DNA of 64,000 nucleotides from Halogeometricum limi (GCF_900115785.1 NZ_FOYS01000001.1:664153-728152), one strand, 5' to 3'; counted from the first letter of the stretch, positions 8,750 to 17,612 are shown. Made by a program: numbers and translations. Notes: generated from the letters alone by a model not told the origin.

Positions 8750-10198
8750 ATGGCCCCCGATACACCCGCGCTCTCCCGCCGGTCGGTGCTTCGCGGCGGT
8801 CTCACCGCCGGCGCCGTGGTCGGTACCGGCGTCACGCTTCCGTCCGTCGTCCGCGCCGTCACGTCCGCGGATTCGACTCCCGCTGACGACGCCGACGCTA
8901 CCGAACTCCGCGTCGCGACGTGGAACCTCGGCCTCGGCGCGAACCTGTTTTCGCTGTTCTCCGTCGAGGACCGCGCGGACCTCGCCCGGACCGTCGGCGA
9001 CCTGTACGAGTCCATCGGGCGAAGCGCCGTCGAGGCGCGGATGGGCGCCGTCGCGGACGAACTCGCGCGGACGCGACCCGACGTGGTGGGCGTCCAGGAG
9101 GCGGCACTCGTCCGAACCGGCCCGCCGACCGAGAGCGAGGCGACGGACGAACGCGACGCCGAGACGGTCGCGTTCGACTTTCTCTCCGCGCTCACCGACG
9201 CTCTCGACGAACGCGAGACGCCGTACGACGTCGCGCAGGTGACGACCAACGCCGACGCGGAGTTTCCGGGGCGCGTCGACGGCCGCCGCGTGGACGTGCG
9301 ACTCACCGACCGCGACGCGATTCTGGTCCGGTCGGACGCCGACGTCTCCGTGACCGAGCGTTCCGCGGCGACGTTCGCGGAGGCACTCGTCTTCCCCACC
9401 GGCGAGAGTCGAACCCTCCGCGTCGACAGGGGGTACGGCGTCGTCTCCGCGACCATCGACGGCGGGCGCGTCACCGTCGTCAACACCCACTTAGAGTCGG
9501 CCTCCGAACGCGTCCGCGGCGCGCAGGCCGACGAACTCGCGTCGGTCCTCGACGGACTCGGCGGTTCCGTCGTCCTCCTCGGCGACCTGAACGACGGCCC
9601 GGCGTTCGGCGGCGGCGCGTACGAGACGTTGTCGTCGAACCTGACGGACGCGTGGGACGCCGCCCGCCCGGACGCCGACGGCGACACCTGCTGTCGGGCG
9701 GCGACGCTCGACGGACCGGGCGCACTCGACGAACGGGTCGACCACGTCCTCGTCGGATCCGGTCTCGCCGCGACGGACGCGCAGTTGGTCGGCGTGAGCG
9801 AGGCGAGTCGCGTGCGAACCACCGTCGACGGCGCCTCGCGGACGCTCTGGCCCTCGGACCACGCGGGCGTGGGCGCGACGCTTCGAGCGACGGCGACGGC
9901 GGAAGGGTCCGCGGACGCGGCGGACACCACGCCGGTGCCGACGGCGGAGAACGGTACTGGGACGGGAGACGACGCGACCGGAACCGAGACGTCGCCCGCC
10001 GAACCGACGACCGACGCGGCGAATCGGACCGCGAGGCAGTCGAACGGGACGGCGGACGCCACGACGGGCGACGGCGGACGAACCGGGGATTCGGAGACGG
10101 CCACGGAGTCGCCGGGGTTCGGCCCCCTCGCCGGCGTCGTCGGCGTCGTCGGCGCGGCGGCCGGTCTCCTGCGACGGCGGCGCGACGGAGCGGAGTAG
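8750..10198 (+). CDS. Tat-exported EEP-family phosphodiesterase, PGF-CTERM
   Basis: A 482-residue protein. Residues 1-35 are a Tat signal (LSRRSVLRGGLTAG). The middle is an endonuclease/exonuclease/phosphatase domain: VATWNLGLG, GVQEAAL, VVNTHLESAS, LLGDLNDGPAF and the final SDHAGVGATL. A Thr/Ala/Gly-rich linker of about 80 residues follows, probably glycosylated. The end is a PGF-CTERM tail (SPGFGPLAGVVGVVGAAAGL then RRRR), the archaeosortase A signal for C-terminal lipid anchoring. It should act outside the cell on nucleic acids or phospholipids; the substrate is unknown. Confidence 0.93.
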   Translation: MAPDTPALSRRSVLRGGLTAGAVVGTGVTLPSVVRAVTSADSTPADDADATELRVATWNLGLGANLFSLFSVEDRADLARTVGDLYESIGRSAVEARMGAVADELARTRPDVVGVQEAALVRTGPPTESEATDERDAETVAFDFLSALTDALDERETPYDVAQVTTNADAEFPGRVDGRRVDVRLTDRDAILVRSDADVSVTERSAATFAEALVFPTGESRTLRVDRGYGVVSATIDGGRVTVVNTHLESASERVRGAQADELASVLDGLGGSVVLLGDLNDGPAFGGGAYETLSSNLTDAWDAARPDADGDTCCRAATLDGPGALDERVDHVLVGSGLAATDAQLVGVSEASRVRTTVDGASRTLWPSDHAGVGATLRATATAEGSADAADTTPVPTAENGTGTGDDATGTETSPAEPTTDAANRTARQSNGTADATTGDGGRTGDSETATESPGFGPLAGVVGVVGAAAGLLRRRRDGAE

Positions 10199-10243
10199 TC
10201 GGCGACCCGCGCCGTTTTTGTCTCTCTGCGGCGAACGCCGACC

Positions 10244-11053
10244 GTGCGGAAGTTCTCGCCCGAGTATCTCCGACGGACGCGCGACGGCATGTGGACGGGG
10301 TCACGCGACGCCCTGCGAGACCTGTCGCTGTCGGACCGGAATCGAGTGCTGGACGTGGGGTGCGGCACCGGCGAACTCTCCCGCGTCCTCGACGCGGAGT
10401 CGCCCGGAGACGTTGTCGGCGTCGACGCCGATACGGAACTGCTCGCGGTCGCGCGGAGGGAGACCGGACTCGGGGCCGTCGCGGGCGACGCGACGCGTCT
10501 CCCGTTCGTCGACGACGCGTTCGACCTCGTGGTGTGTCAGGCGCTTCTGGTCAACCTCCCGCGACCGACCGACGCCCTCGCGTCGTTCTCGCGCGTCTCC
10601 TCGGACCTCGTCGCCGCCGTCGAACCCGACAACGCCGCGGTCAGCGTCGACTCCACCGTCTCGGCGGAGGTAGCACTCGAACGCTCGGTCCGCGAGGCGT
10701 ACATCGAGGGCGTCCGGACCGACGTCGCACTCGGCGACCGACTCCCCGACCTGTTCCGCGAGGCGGGCCTCCGAGACGTGCGGACGCGCCGACACTTCCA
10801 CCGGAAGGTGACCGAACCGCCGTACGACGAACTCGACGTCCGCGTCGCCGCGCGGAAGGCCGACGGGTCGGGACTCGCGACGCACGAGGCGGAACTGCGT
10901 CGGACGCTCTCCGACTCGGCGTACGACGCCCTCCGCCGAGACTGGCGACAGATGGGCAAGGCGGTGGTCGAACAGATGCAGGACGAACGTTACCGGCGCG
11001 CGGAAGTCGTCCCGTTCGACGTGGTCGTCGGACGCGTCCCCGACCGCCTGTAG
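10244..11053 (+). CDS. Class I SAM-dependent methyltransferase
   Basis: A 269-residue protein with a GTG start. LDVGCGTGELSRVLD is motif I, GVDADTELL holds the acidic residue for SAM ribose, and FDLVVCQALLVNLPRP is motif IV. The C-terminal third is helical with many Arg and Glu residues. The domain resembles methyltransferase type 11; the substrate is not predictable. It follows the exported phosphodiesterase gene by 45 bp and converges with the zinc-ribbon gene. Confidence 0.9.
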   Translation: MRKFSPEYLRRTRDGMWTGSRDALRDLSLSDRNRVLDVGCGTGELSRVLDAESPGDVVGVDADTELLAVARRETGLGAVAGDATRLPFVDDAFDLVVCQALLVNLPRPTDALASFSRVSSDLVAAVEPDNAAVSVDSTVSAEVALERSVREAYIEGVRTDVALGDRLPDLFREAGLRDVRTRRHFHRKVTEPPYDELDVRVAARKADGSGLATHEAELRRTLSDSAYDALRRDWRQMGKAVVEQMQDERYRRAEVVPFDVVVGRVPDRL

Positions 11054-11060
11054 GCCGGGT

Positions 11061-11273
11061 TCACCCGAGGAACAGGTCCACGAGGTTCCCGCTCGAATCC
11101 TTTCTGTACAGTTCCGAGTAGCCGCAGTTCGAACAGGAGACGACCGTGAAACTCCGGTTCTGGACGTCGAAGAACTTCGACAGTCCGGTTCCGCTGGTCG
11201 CGATGCTGTCCATCTCCGCTTCCGTGTGACCGCACTTCGGGCAACCGCGGTCGTCGAGCGCTTCGTTGCTCAT
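11061..11273 (-). CDS. Zinc-ribbon nucleic-acid-binding protein
   Basis: This 70-residue protein has two CxxC pairs, CPKCGH and CSNCGY, about 36 residues apart. They form a single zinc ribbon of the DUF2082-like group of small predicted nucleic-acid binders. The ending YRKDSSGNLVDLFLG is typical of the family. Its precise role is unknown. Confidence 0.88.
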   Translation of the reverse strand: MSNEALDDRGCPKCGHTEAEMDSIATSGTGLSKFFDVQNRSFTVVSCSNCGYSELYRKDSSGNLVDLFLG

Positions 11274-11399
11274 GCAACTCGTCGGTGACGCGGTGCGGCC
11301 CTGAAACTTCGCGGGGTAGCCTCGACGCTGTCGTGACAGTCGTGACAGACACGACGCTCGCGGGGAAGCGACTACGGGGGTGCGGCGACGAGACGGCGT

Positions 11400-11558
11400 A
11401 TGGCCGTCGAACTGCTGGTGTTCGCCCTGTTCGCCCTCCTGAGCGTCGGCGGAACGCTACTTTTGTACGCGTTTATCCAACGAGAGACGGACGCAGAAGA
11501 GACGATGGACCGCCGAGACGCCGAACGGGAAGCGCAGGAGGAATCGCGTCGGCGTTGA
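11400..11558 (+). CDS. Single-span small membrane protein
   Basis: A 52-residue reading frame, MAVELLVFALFALLSVGGTL followed by LLYAFIQRE and a strongly charged tail rich in Glu, Asp and Arg. It predicts one N-terminal membrane helix with a cytoplasmic tail. Codon composition matches neighbouring genes. It is too small for a confident family call, but its sequence character is that of a real gene, not a shadow reading. Confidence 0.6.
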   Translation: MAVELLVFALFALLSVGGTLLLYAFIQRETDAEETMDRRDAEREAQEESRRR

Positions 11559-11614
11559 TGACGCCGCGGTGGCGACGATGGTGCGGGGGACGGCGAGTTC
11601 GACGGAGAGACGAC

Positions 11615-12259
11615 TCAGACCACGTCGCCGCGCACCGTCGCGCCCGTCTGGGAGGCGCGGTAGTCGCGGACGGCGTCCGCCGCCTCCGCCGCGTCGTCTT
11701 CGTCCATCCCGAGCATCGCGAGTGCTTCCGGGAGCGTCGGAAAGACGAGTTCGCCCGCGCGGAGTTTGTCGAGCGCCGTCTCCGACCGTTGACCGTCGGC
11801 GTACAGACAGACGCCGCGCGGGTCGAGAATCTGTTCGTAGGCGTCGCGGGCCATCGCTCCCTTCAGTCGCTGGGTGACGTTGTCGTCGAACGAGGCGTTA
11901 CACACTTCGAGGTGGACGGGTTCGTCGTCCGGGAGGAGGTGGGCGGCGAGACACTTCTCGGGGGCGGCGTAGCCGTTCGTGTTCGCGCGGAGGGAGTCGG
12001 GGTTGGCCTCGGCCCACTCCGCGGAGACGCTCTTGCCGACGCCCTTCACGCCGTGTGACCGCTCGAACGCCTCGCTCGCCTCGGCGTCGCTGGTCATGAG
12101 GAGGTCCTTCGTGACGTAGACGTCGAGTCGGTCGATGGGGTCCAAGCCGAGGGCGACGTCGCCGTACACCCACACTTCGCGGACGGGCACGGGCATCGGT
12201 TCTGTCTCGACGGCGTCGAGGACGGACGCCACTCGGTCGATGGCGCGGGCGCGTTCCAT
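11615..12259 (-). CDS. Conserved haloarchaeal protein, unknown function
   Basis: A 214-residue soluble protein starting MERARAIDRVASVLDAVETE. It contains EVWVYGDVALGLDPIDRLDV, faintly like a nucleotidyltransferase core, and HLEVCNASFDDNVTQRLKGA. The upstream in-frame extension to 12697 is low-complexity and overlaps ncsA, so ATG 12259 was chosen. The family appears confined to haloarchaea (DUF7095-like, from memory). It is divergent from ncsA. Confidence 0.78.
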   Translation of the reverse strand: MERARAIDRVASVLDAVETEPMPVPVREVWVYGDVALGLDPIDRLDVYVTKDLLMTSDAEASEAFERSHGVKGVGKSVSAEWAEANPDSLRANTNGYAAPEKCLAAHLLPDDEPVHLEVCNASFDDNVTQRLKGAMARDAYEQILDPRGVCLYADGQRSETALDKLRAGELVFPTLPEALAMLGMDEDDAAEAADAVRDYRASQTGATVRGDVV

Positions 12260-12349
12260 ACCCCGTCTGCGGCTTCGGGGGCCAAACGGGTTTCGACAGG
12301 TCGGGGAGAGACGAAACCCGTATTCGTCCCGGCGAGTAAGCGGGTGGTG

Positions 12350-13318
12350 ATGGAGTGCGACAAGTGCGGCCGAGACGCGGTGATGCACGCGGGATACTCG
12401 GGGGCCCACCTGTGCGAGAGTCACTTCTGTGCCTCGGTGGAGAAACGCGTCCGCGGCCGGATTCGCAAGGATAGCCTCGTTCCGCGGGACGCGACGCCGG
12501 AAGACCCCGAACACTGGGTCATCGGCCTCTCCGGCGGCAAAGACAGCGTCGTACTCACCCACATCTTGGACGAAACCTTCGGCGAAGACCCGCGTATCGA
12601 GATGATGGCGCTGACCATCCACGAGGGTATCGAGGGCTACCGCGACGAGAGCGTCGACGCCTGCGTCGAACTCGCGGGAGACCTGCAGATGCGACACGAA
12701 CTCGTCACCTACGAGGAGGAGTTCGGTATCCGCATGGACGACGTGGCGCGCGAGGACCCGGAGAACATGGCCCCCTGCGCGTACTGCGGCGTCTTCCGCC
12801 GCGACCTGTTAGAGCAGTACGCAGAGGAGTTCGGCGCGGACAAACTGCTCACCGGGCACAACTTAGACGACGAGGCGGAGACGGCGCTGATGAACGTCCT
12901 CGAAGGCAACGTCAAACAGATGGCCAAACACTTCGACGCGAGTCTCGGCCCGTTCGACGAACGGCATCCGACGGACGACTTCGTTCCGCGAGCGAAACCG
13001 CTCCGAGACATCCCCGAGAAGGAAGTCGCCCTCTACGCGCACCTGAAGGACCTCCCCGCGCACATCACCGAGTGTCCGCACGCCTCCGAGGCGTTCCGCG
13101 GCGAGATTCAAGAACTGATGCTCGACTTGGAGGACCGCCACCCGGGGACGCGTCACTCTATCATGTCCGGCTACGAGGAGATAGCGGAGATGGCCGCCGA
13201 CCGCTACCGCAGCGACGACGGCGACGTGGACCTGAACGAGTGCGAACGCTGCGGGTCGAAGACGATGCGCGACCTCTGCCGGAAGTGCGGACTGTTAGAG
13301 TCGCTTCGAGCGGTCTGA
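12350..13318 (+). CDS. ncsA: tRNA 2-thiolation enzyme NcsA (Ncs6/TtuA family)
   Basis: A 322-residue adenylating sulfurtransferase. Two zinc-finger ends are seen: CDKCGRDAVMH with CESHF at the N-terminus, and CERCGSKTMRDLCRKCG at the C-terminus. GLSGGKDS is the PP-loop ATP site, CAYCG is the catalytic CxxC, and TGHNLDDEAETALMN and ITECPHA are also family motifs. It makes 2-thiouridine at the tRNA wobble position; in Haloferax the sulfur carrier is a ubiquitin-like SAMP protein. ATG 12350 is preferred to the two GTGs just before it. Confidence 0.95.
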   Translation: MECDKCGRDAVMHAGYSGAHLCESHFCASVEKRVRGRIRKDSLVPRDATPEDPEHWVIGLSGGKDSVVLTHILDETFGEDPRIEMMALTIHEGIEGYRDESVDACVELAGDLQMRHELVTYEEEFGIRMDDVAREDPENMAPCAYCGVFRRDLLEQYAEEFGADKLLTGHNLDDEAETALMNVLEGNVKQMAKHFDASLGPFDERHPTDDFVPRAKPLRDIPEKEVALYAHLKDLPAHITECPHASEAFRGEIQELMLDLEDRHPGTRHSIMSGYEEIAEMAADRYRSDDGDVDLNECERCGSKTMRDLCRKCGLLESLRAV

Positions 13319-13442
13319 ACCTCTTTTCCACTTCTCGGCTGTCGGTCTGGATACGTCTCGTCGGCGTTCGGTGACCGACGACGAAAAGAACGAGAGTGCG
13401 CGGTCGCGCGGAGGCGAGCGGAAACCGCCCGTCTGCGTCGCG

Positions 13443-14648
13443 TTACCGGATGACGTCGAGACCGTTCTGCTTCTCGGACTGGTCGCGTCCGCCGTCGGAC
13501 TGCCACGACCCGCTGACCGAGGACGGACTCTGCGTCTGTCCGCGACCGTTCGTGCTTCCGTTCGAGCTAAACTCCGAAGCGGAGCCTTCGATGCTCTGCC
13601 GCGACTTGTCTGCCTGTTTCTGCGTGGACGGACCGAGTACCTGTGCGGACTGGACGCCCGTCATGATGGCCATGACGCGGACCTTGCCCTTGTACTCGTC
13701 CTGGATGCGAGCGCCCCAGATGACGTTCGCGGAGGCTTCGAGTCGTTCCGTGATGTTGTTCGCGATGCCCTCGGCCTCTTTCAGGGTGAGGTCGGGACCG
13801 CCCGTGATATGGACGAGACCACCGGATGCGCCGCGGTAGTCGACGTCCAAGAGCGGGTGGTTCATCGCGTCGTTGACCACTTCTTGGGTCTTGTTCTTGT
13901 CCTGCGTCTCGCCGACCAGCATCACCGCGACGCCGCCCTGGTTCATGATGGTGGACATGTCGGCGTAGTCGAGGTTGATGAGCGAGGGCTGGGTGATGGT
14001 CTCGGAGATGCCCTTGACCGTCTCGGCGATGATCTGGTCCATCACGGAGAACGCCTTCCCGATGGGGAGGTTGGGCACGTAGTCGAGCAGTCGGTTGTTG
14101 TCGAGAACGATGATGGAGTCCGCTTCGTTGCGGAGTTTCTCCAGTCCTTCCTCGGCTTTCACCGTCCGGGCGCGCTCGACGTTGAACGGCGTCGAGACCA
14201 TGCCGACGACGATGGCGCCCTGCTCTTTCGCTATCTTCGAGACGACGGGTGCCGCGCCGGTCCCCGTCCCGCCACCCATACCGGCGGTGACGAACACGAG
14301 GTCGGCGTTACCGAGGACCTCCTTGACGGTTCCCTGCGCCATCTCGGTCGCTCGCTCACCCATCGACGGGTCGCCACCGGCACCGAGACCCTGCGTCAGC
14401 GACTTGCCGACGAGAATCTTCGTGTCGGCCTCGATCATCTTCAGGTGCTGCTTGTCGGTGTTGATGGCCACCGTCTCGGCGCCGTCGACGCCGATGTTGT
14501 AGAGGCGGTTGACGGTGTTGTTACCGGCACCCCCACAACCGACGATGACGATTCGGGGGTTCCCGAACTCGTCGTCGTCGTCTTTCATCTCCGCGTCGCG
14601 CTTCTCGGCCTCGTCGCGCTCCATGGCTTCTCTGACGATATCCTGCAT
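13443..14648 (-). CDS. ftsZ2: Cell-division tubulin homologue FtsZ2
   Basis: A 401-residue Fts[16 protein letters not shown] binds nucleotide, [14 protein letters not shown] is the tubulin signature, and [15 protein letters not shown] is the T7 loop. The short N-terminal leader [18 protein letters not shown] and the strict core sequence match FtsZ2, not FtsZ1, which has a longer acidic N-terminus. The C-terminal 60 residues are a Ser/Gly/Gln-rich linker ending QNGLDVIR, a likely partner-binding tail. In Haloferax FtsZ2 drives constriction of the division ring. It follows cdrS by 4 bp in one operon. Confidence 0.96.
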   Translation of the reverse strand: MQDIVREAMERDEAEKRDAEMKDDDDEFGNPRIVIVGCGGAGNNTVNRLYNIGVDGAETVAINTDKQHLKMIEADTKILVGKSLTQGLGAGGDPSMGERATEMAQGTVKEVLGNADLVFVTAGMGGGTGTGAAPVVSKIAKEQGAIVVGMVSTPFNVERARTVKAEEGLEKLRNEADSIIVLDNNRLLDYVPNLPIGKAFSVMDQIIAETVKGISETITQPSLINLDYADMSTIMNQGGVAVMLVGETQDKNKTQEVVNDAMNHPLLDVDYRGASGGLVHITGGPDLTLKEAEGIANNITERLEASANVIWGARIQDEYKGKVRVMAIMTGVQSAQVLGPSTQKQADKSRQSIEGSASEFSSNGSTNGRGQTQSPSSVSGSWQSDGGRDQSEKQNGLDVIR

Positions 14649-14652
14649 CGTC

Positions 14653-14832
14653 TTACACCTTGGCCCAGCTTCGCTTGGTCGAGGATTCCCGGCCCTCGAC
14701 CTGTTGCTCGTTCAACATCTCACGCACGGCGGACCGGATGGCCTCCGACCGGTTCGGGAACTCCCCGGTCTCGACCATGCGTTCGACTTCTTCGATCTGC
14801 TGCTTCGGAATTCGTAGTGTCACACGCTCCAT
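14653..14832 (-). CDS. cdrS: Ribbon-helix-helix cell-division regulator CdrS
   Basis: A 59-residue protein beginning [20 protein letters not shown]. It is a single RHH DNA-binding domain: a beta strand (VTLRIPKQ), helix 1, then [20 protein letters not shown] as helix 2. Position directly before ftsZ2 and size match CdrS, a small RHH regulator of the cell cycle and of ftsZ2 in Halobacterium and Haloferax. It forms dimers that read short inverted repeats. The upstream 155 bp carries five GTAAGAC-type half-sites, so autoregulation is likely. Confidence 0.92.
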   Translation of the reverse strand: MERVTLRIPKQQIEEVERMVETGEFPNRSEAIRSAVREMLNEQQVEGRESSTKRSWAKV

Positions 14833-14847
14833 GTATGCATTCCCCCG

Positions 14848-15002
14848 GTAAGACGGCGCGCACGATTCGTGCGAGCGTCTTACACACCGAAATCGCCGGA
14901 CGAGAGCGACTTCCTCCCGTCGGACCGGTGCTGTAAGACAACCGTCTTACGCGAGAGTTACCACAGAGCGTTATAATATAAATGTAACGGCGACTGTAAG
15001 AC
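14848..15002 (-). promoter_or_regulatory. cdrS-ftsZ2 promoter with GTAAGAC inverted repeats
   Basis: On the reverse strand a strong TATA box (tttatattataa, 14971-14982) predicts transcription starting near 14950. Five copies of the half-site GTAAGAC/GTCTTAC lie around it, at 14848-14854, 14877-14883, 14933-14939, 14944-14950 and 14996-15002. The copies at 14933-14950 form the perfect palindrome GTAAGAC-aacc-GTCTTAC exactly at the expected start. The copies at 14848 and 14877 face each other around a second palindrome, cgcacgattcgtgcg. A sixth copy lies at 14650-14656 between cdrS and ftsZ2. This fits an RHH operator bound by CdrS and/or CdrL. Confidence 0.72.
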
Positions 15003-15031
15003 ACGCTGCAGAAAGGCCGTATACGCTAGCG

Positions 15032-15646
15032 TCAGCGACGTTGGCCGCGCTCCAGTACGTCTGCCGCCGACGTCCGACGACCGCATCCGGGGCAGAACGC
15101 CCAGTCGGAGCGCACTTCGTCGCCGCACTCACAGAAGACGCGGTGCGTCGCTTTCTCCCCGCAGTTCGCACAGTAGACGTCGTCTGCGGACAGTCCGTCT
15201 CCGCACTTCTCGCAGGACTTCTGGCGGTCGGGTGCCTCCGACGCCGGGTTGTCTCGGTTCGTCTTACGGTCCACCGCGTCCGCCGTTCGAGGCTCGTCTG
15301 CCGCGTTTACGGGCGTCTCGGACGCCGACCCGTCGACGGAGATGTTGACGTTGACGTCTCTCGGTGGGAGCGACGCCCCCCGTCCGACGGAGTCGAATCG
15401 CTCCGCGAGGAGTTCGTCGACGCGCCGTCCGACGAGTTCGTCCACGCGCGAGCGTATCATCTCGTCGACGGTGTCCGACGCGACGTCGGCGTCGGACACG
15501 TCGGCGTCGGCGTCAGCGTCGTCCGAACGTTCCGCGTCGTCGAGATAGAGGCGAAGCGCGTCGCGCATCACCTCGCTCTTGGAGGTGTCGAGGTCCTCCA
15601 ATCGCTCGACGAGTTCGTCGTCGGCGCGGAACGTTATCTTACTCAT
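15032..15646 (-). CDS. cdrL: RHH plus zinc-ribbon regulator CdrL
   Basis: A 204-residue protein. Residues 1-37 are an RHH domain (MSKITFRADDELVERLEDLD, then SKSEVMRDALRLYL). An Asp/Ala-rich acidic linker and a short coiled segment (VDEMIRSRVDELVGRRVDEL) follow. The C-terminus has two zinc ribbons, CEKCG...CANCG and CECG...CPGCG. This matches the long partner CdrL encoded next to cdrS in haloarchaea and reported to act on the cdrS-ftsZ2 promoter. The RHH domain could recognise the repeats between this gene and cdrS. Confidence 0.88.
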   Translation of the reverse strand: MSKITFRADDELVERLEDLDTSKSEVMRDALRLYLDDAERSDDADADADVSDADVASDTVDEMIRSRVDELVGRRVDELLAERFDSVGRGASLPPRDVNVNISVDGSASETPVNAADEPRTADAVDRKTNRDNPASEAPDRQKSCEKCGDGLSADDVYCANCGEKATHRVFCECGDEVRSDWAFCPGCGRRTSAADVLERGQRR

Positions 15647-15668
15647 CGAATACTCATTCTCGCAAGCC

Positions 15669-15677
15669 TATTTTAAT
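15669..15677 (-). promoter_or_regulatory. cdrL TATA box
   Basis: The reverse-strand attaaaata is centred about 27 bp before the cdrL start at 15646, which predicts a leaderless transcript. Confidence 0.55.
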
Positions 15678-15720
15678 CTTCCCACGCGTCTGACGTGCGT
15701 CGGTCGCGACCGAATTGGTA

Positions 15721-15730
15721 ATTCTTAAAC
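15721..15730 (+). promoter_or_regulatory. tRNA-Tyr TATA box
   Basis: The AT-rich attcttaaac is centred about 30 bp before the first base of the tRNA in an otherwise G+C-rich stretch, the normal archaeal spacing. Confidence 0.5.
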
Positions 15731-15755
15731 CGGGTGGTTGGCTACGTGAGAGTGA

Positions 15756-15829
15756 CCGCTCTTAGCTCAGCCTGGCAGAGCAGCCGACTGTAGATCGGCT
15801 TGTCCCCCGTTCAAATCGGGGAGAGCGGA
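15756..15829 (+). tRNA. tRNA-Tyr (anticodon GTA)
   Basis: The 74-base cloverleaf has acceptor stem ccgctct pairing with agagcgg and discriminator a, D-arm tagctcagcctggcagagca, and anticodon stem-loop ccgactgtagatcgg with GTA. The T-arm cccccgttcaaatcgggg contains the standard ttcaaat loop. The 3' CCA is not encoded. No intron is seen. Confidence 0.96.
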
Positions 15830-15835
15830 CTGAAC

Positions 15836-15870
15836 TTCAGCACCCGTGAGCGACAGCGAACGGTGCTGAA
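15836..15870 (+). repeat. Inverted repeat after tRNA-Tyr
   Basis: The arms ttcagcacc (15836-15844) and ggtgctgaa (15862-15870) are exactly complementary over nine bases with a 17-base loop. They begin seven bases after the tRNA end. The same core bounds the 5.7-6.2 kb unit and appears near 63.75 kb. It may be a terminator-like hairpin or a trace of a mobile element. The rest of the gap to 16093 holds further short palindromes rich in cgaatc/gattcg and no gene. Confidence 0.5.
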
Positions 15871-16093
15871 TGTGAAGGACGTCTCGACCCGGTTTGAGCA
15901 GCGAGCGAATCTCTGATTCGCGAGTGAGTTCATATCGGGGTAGCGTGTTCCCCTCGTCACGAGCCTTCGTTCGCTTCGCTCGCGAAGACGGAGAGAGCGG
16001 ACTTCTCTTGCGACCGTCGGACGACCGATTCGTCGCCCGCCACTACCCTGCCGCTTCACCCACACTTACTCCGCACGCGCGGGACCTCTGAGT

Positions 16094-17083
16094 ATGAACC
16101 AACGACTGCTCGGAACGACCGGGTTCGAGGTAGGAGAGGTCGGATTGGGAACGTGGCAACTCGGCGGCGACTGGGGAGAACTCTCCGACGAAGCGGGCCG
16201 CGAGGCGGTTCACGCCGCCCTCGACGAGGGAATCGACTTCCTCGACACCGCCGACGTGTACGGCGACGGCCGGAGCGAACGCCTCGTCGGCGAGGTACTG
16301 GACGAACGCGACGCGTGGGACGACGTGACCGTCGCGACGAAGGCGGGCCGCCGGTTGGACCCCCACGAGGCCGACGGCTACACCGCGGCGAACCTCGAAC
16401 GCTTCGTCGACCGGAGTCGCGAGAAACTCGGCGCGGAGACGCTGGACCTACTGCAACTGCACTGCCCGCCGTGGGGGGTGTACTACCGGCCCGAGACGTT
16501 CGATGCGCTCTCGTCGCTCCGCGCGGACGGGAAGATAGCGCACTACGGCGTGAGCGTCGAGAAGGTCGAACAGGGGTTGAAAGCCATCGAGTACCCCGGC
16601 GTCGAGACGGTGCAGATAATCTTCAACCCGTTCAGACAACGACCCGCAGAGCGGTTCCTCCGGGAGGCGGAGCGACGGAACGTCGGCGTCGTCGTCCGCG
16701 TCCCACTCGCGTCTGGACTCCTGACCGGCGCGTTCGACGCCGACGAGGAGTTCCCCGAGGAGGACCACCGCAACTACAACCGCGAGGGCGACGCGTTCGA
16801 CGTCGGAGAGACGTTCGCGGGCGTCCCGTTCGAAGTCGGTATCGAGGCGGCCGAAGCACTCGAATCTGCGGTGCCGGACAGCGCGACGATGGCGCAGCTC
16901 GCCCTTCGCTGGATTCTGGACCACGACGCCGTCACGACGGTCATCCCGGGGTCGTTGGACGCCGACCACATCGCGGACAACGTCGCCGCGTCGTCGTTAC
17001 CGTCGCTGTCTGCGAACCGACACCGGCAGGTCGAACAGGTGTACGACGACGTCGTTCGCGAACACGTCCATCACCGCTGGTGA
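16094..17083 (+). CDS. Aldo/keto reductase
   Basis: A 329-residue (beta/alpha)8 oxidoreductase. The catalytic tetrad is visible: DTADVYGDG gives Asp and Tyr, VTVATKAGR gives Lys, and DLLQLHCPP gives His. The C-terminal ALRWILDHDAVTTVIPGS is the NADP-binding signature of the family. It resembles the YajO/PdxI-like general stress group. The substrate is unknown. Confidence 0.93.
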   Translation: MNQRLLGTTGFEVGEVGLGTWQLGGDWGELSDEAGREAVHAALDEGIDFLDTADVYGDGRSERLVGEVLDERDAWDDVTVATKAGRRLDPHEADGYTAANLERFVDRSREKLGAETLDLLQLHCPPWGVYYRPETFDALSSLRADGKIAHYGVSVEKVEQGLKAIEYPGVETVQIIFNPFRQRPAERFLREAERRNVGVVVRVPLASGLLTGAFDADEEFPEEDHRNYNREGDAFDVGETFAGVPFEVGIEAAEALESAVPDSATMAQLALRWILDHDAVTTVIPGSLDADHIADNVAASSLPSLSANRHRQVEQVYDDVVREHVHHRW

Positions 17084-17129
17084 GACGCGTTCGCAGACAA
17101 AACGAGCCGAGACGGTCGAACGGGAACGT

Positions 17130-17612
17130 TCAGCCCTCGAAGGGGTCTTCGAAGCCGTTGCGGATGAAGTAGCGGACCCAGTTGCCCTGCGTGCGGTCGG
17201 CGGGGTGGTCTGCGACCTGTTCGTACCGCACCTGTCCGTCCGTGTCGATGACGTACACCGCGGCGATGCCGGTCAGGCCGTGACTGGTCTGTTCGGTGCC
17301 GCTGTACTGCTCTGCGACTTCGCCGTCGGGGTCGGCGAGCAGTTGGATGTCGAGGTCGTAGCGGTCGCGCATCTCCGTCACCGGACCGATGGGGTCGGTG
17401 ACGACGGGGACGATGTCGACGTTGTCGTGGAACCAGAGGTCGTACGACACTTCGGAGAACGTCTGCAGTTGTTCGGCGCAGAAACTACACCAGTGACCGC
17501 GGTTGACGACGACGACGGTCGGACCGTCCTCCAGCGTGTCCGACAGCGTCAGTTCGTCGCCGTTCGTGCTTTCGAGCGTGAAGTCGGGTGCTTCAGAACC
17601 TTCGAGACTCAT
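17130..17612 (-). CDS. Peroxiredoxin-like protein with CxxC
   Basis: A 160-residue AhpC/TSA-fold protein: GSEAPDFTLESTNGDELTLS, then VVVVNRGHWCSFCAEQLQTF with a CxxC active site, then LADPDGEVAEQYSG and AVYVIDTDGQVRYEQVADHP. The RGxWCxxC form is typical of the PRX-like subgroup that acts as a peroxidase or disulfide reductase. ATG 17612 is chosen because the extension upstream is a shadow of the divergent gene. It is convergent with the aldo/keto reductase gene. Confidence 0.9.
   Translation of the reverse strand: MSLEGSEAPDFTLESTNGDELTLSDTLEDGPTVVVVNRGHWCSFCAEQLQTFSEVSYDLWFHDNVDIVPVVTDPIGPVTEMRDRYDLDIQLLADPDGEVAEQYSGTEQTSHGLTGIAAVYVIDTDGQVRYEQVADHPADRTQGNWVRYFIRNGFEDPFEG

Noticed and set aside
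8204..9490. Reverse-strand frame of 428 codons
   Set aside because: It overlaps the conserved nfo and phosphodiesterase genes and has shadow composition.
15821..16003. Direct repeat of the tRNA-Tyr 3' end (gagagcggact at 15821 and 15993) as an attachment-site pair
   Set aside because: Only 11 bases match, the enclosed 170 bp carries no integrase or gene, and chance similarity is plausible.
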